Positions 6,596 through 7,781 of a stretch of DNA of 7,781 nt are shown one piece after another (position 1 is the first letter of the stretch; each line of letters starts with the position of its first letter). Made by a program: the position numbers and the translations under genes. The stretch is taken from the NCBI GenBank assembly GCA_903908015.1, contig CAIVQI010000007.1, forward strand, positions 1 through 7,781, written 5' to 3'. The notes beneath the pieces were generated by a model, which worked only from the letters and a program-made list of their open reading frames with translations, was not told the DNA's origin and did not search any database. This DNA is from an uncultured Bacteroidota bacterium. GTDB taxonomy: Bacteria; Bacteroidota; Bacteroidia; UBA7662.

Positions 6596-7488
6596 TAAGG
6601 GGCGGAAGGGGGATCGTATCGATAAAACCCAAGGCCTGTTTTGCGGCCATGCTGACCAGCAGCCACTTTTCGGGCCTGTAAGCGACTCGGACGAAACCGT
6701 GGTTCGCCATAGAATCGTTCGTGCAGGCTGGAGGTCACGGAAAAATTCACATCCACCCCAATCAGATCCATCAAACGGAATGGACCCATCCGAAAGCCAC
6801 GCGATTCCAGGAGACGGTCGACTTGCTCGAGTGATGCGGTTTGTTCCTCTACCACCAACAAGCTCTCGGTGTAATAGGGACGTGCTACCCGGTTCACCAA
6901 AAACCCTGGCTCGTCGCGCACCATGACCGGGCGTTTACCGATGTGCTGCGCGAGCTTGAAGATGCTTTGGGCCACATCGGGATGGGTGGCTTCACCGCTG
7001 ATCACTTCCACGAGGGGCATCAGTAGTGCTGGGTTGAAAAAATGCATGCCCACAAGGCGTTCTGGATGGCGAAGGGTGCGTGCCAAGGCAGTTACGGGCA
7101 GCGATGAGGTATTGGTAGCGAGAATAGCATTCCCCCCGGCTAATTCCTCGAGTCGGTCAAAAAGCTGCTGTTTTGCGTCGGGGCGTTCCACAATGGCCTC
7201 GATATACAACTGCACCTGGGGCAAGGTATCGGGGGTGCAGGTCAACAAGCGAGCTTCCCATTCCGCAACCGTTTCAGATGTTATCTTCCCCCTTTCTGTG
7301 TCCTTTTTGAGCCGCGCTGTCCATGCTTCCATGGCGTGGTTTACCGCTGCTTCCGATGCATCGCAGAGGTATGTTGTGTATCCAGCACGCACAAATACAT
7401 CCGCAATACCAGCGCCCATTGTGCCCGCACCGATGACGGCAATCTGGCATGTATCGGGATGAAAATGAAGGTCAGAGCGCTCGTTCAT
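6595..7488 (-). CDS. 3-hydroxyacyl-CoA dehydrogenase (3-hydroxybutyryl-CoA dehydrogenase type)
   Basis: The enzyme oxidises L-3-hydroxyacyl-CoA to 3-oxoacyl-CoA with NAD+, or runs in reverse, in fatty acid, butyrate or phenylacetate-type pathways. The 297-residue length fits the stand-alone two-domain form without a fused enoyl-CoA hydratase. The Rossmann domain begins with the dinucleotide motif VIGAGTMGAGIA (18-29). The expected catalytic and substrate-binding residues are present: Ser128 in NTSSLP, His149 in MHFFNP, Glu161 in PLVEVI and Asn199 in GFLVNR. The C-terminal helical domain ends with GRKTGLGFYRY (281-291), typical of the family. The chain-length preference cannot be read from sequence, and both hbd-like and paaH-like names are possible. 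The start ATG lies 2 bp after the pheS stop, so the gene is almost certainly co-transcribed with pheS and may be translationally coupled to it. Confidence 0.95.
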   Translation of the reverse strand: MNERSDLHFHPDTCQIAVIGAGTMGAGIADVFVRAGYTTYLCDASEAAVNHAMEAWTARLKKDTERGKITSETVAEWEARLLTCTPDTLPQVQLYIEAIVERPDAKQQLFDRLEELAGGNAILATNTSSLPVTALARTLRHPERLVGMHFFNPALLMPLVEVISGEATHPDVAQSIFKLAQHIGKRPVMVRDEPGFLVNRVARPYYTESLLVVEEQTASLEQVDRLLESRGFRMGPFRLMDLIGVDVNFSVTSSLHERFYGEPRFRPSRLQARKVAAGQHGRKTGLGFYRYDPPSAP

Positions 7489-7490
7489 GG

Positions 7491-7781
7491 CTATTCACCT
7501 GAAAATTGACGAAGAAATTGCAAGTCGTTTTCGAAAAAATGACGAATATCCCGGATTTGGTAGCGGAGCATCGTGAGGCGTTCAATGCCCATGCCAAAGG
7601 CATAACCCGAATAGCGCTGGCTGTCGATGCCACAATGCTCCAGTACTTGAGGGTCTACCATACCGCATCCCAAAATTTCAACCCATCCCGTGTGTTTGCA
7701 CACGGCGCATCCCTCTTGCTTGCAGAGAAAGCAACTCACATCCATTTCGGCACTGGGTTCAGTGAAGGGGAAATAAGAGGG
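7491..7781 (-). CDS. pheS: Phenylalanyl-tRNA synthetase alpha subunit, C-terminal fragment
   Basis: PheS forms the catalytic core of the (alpha beta)2 enzyme that attaches phenylalanine to its tRNA in the cytosol. Only the last 96 residues lie in the window; the frame runs open through the window end, so the gene is cut by the window and not broken. The fragment opens with the class II motif 2 region PSYFPFTEPSAEMDVSC and contains motif 3 as AFGMGIERLTMLRY (fragment residues about 61-74), which binds ATP. Between them lies a Cys-rich insert: Cys17, Cys20, Cys25 and Cys28 of the fragment in a CxxC-x4-CxxC arrangement, followed by KHTGWVEILG, which looks like a small zinc knuckle. I believe this insert is common in Bacteroidota PheS. 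The next gene starts 2 bp after the TAG stop. Confidence 0.97.
   Translation of the reverse strand, partial: PSYFPFTEPSAEMDVSCFLCKQEGCAVCKHTGWVEILGCGMVDPQVLEHCGIDSQRYSGYAFGMGIERLTMLRYQIRDIRHFFENDLQFLRQFSGE

Overview
The window looks like a chromosomal segment of a moderately GC-rich member of the Bacteroidota. Four things suggest this: the long MetK with an extra C-terminal segment, a 2-oxoacid dehydrogenase E1 with alpha and beta halves fused in one chain, a PheS with a CxxC...CxxC insert, and -7 boxes of the TAnnTTTG type with no clear Shine-Dalgarno sequences. The phylum assignment is inference from these features; no database search was run.

Layout. From 189 to 3728 two genes lie on the minus strand: metK (S-adenosylmethionine synthetase) and, upstream of it, the fused thiamine-diphosphate E1. 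They are separated by about 150 bp containing a candidate metK promoter. Downstream of metK (positions 1-197) are a 3 x 23 bp tandem array that includes the metK stop codon, a candidate intrinsic terminator, and a strong inverted repeat at the window edge. A 66-bp gap at 3729-3794 separates E1 from a divergent plus-strand pair, an isopenicillin N synthase-like Fe(II)/2-oxoglutarate oxygenase and a two-domain ChrA-type chromate transporter. The gap holds two opposing TAnnTTTG boxes. The oxygenase and transporter are only 6 bp apart and are probably co-transcribed.

A 195-bp convergent gap (5937-6131) holds a 3 x 33 bp direct repeat that resembles the multiple terminal repeats of an IS21-type element, but there is no transposase. 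From 6132 to the window end three tightly spaced minus-strand genes form a probable operon, transcribed in the order pheS (3' part only), 3-hydroxyacyl-CoA dehydrogenase, and a small lipoprotein with an altered Rieske fold.

Most genes are central metabolism or housekeeping: methyl-donor synthesis, 2-oxoacid oxidation, beta-oxidation-type chemistry and tRNA charging. I see no clear new multi-gene system. The points most worth checking are the two tandem repeat arrays, the Rieske-like lipoprotein with non-canonical ligands, the compact divergent promoter and the oxygenase/ChrA pairing.
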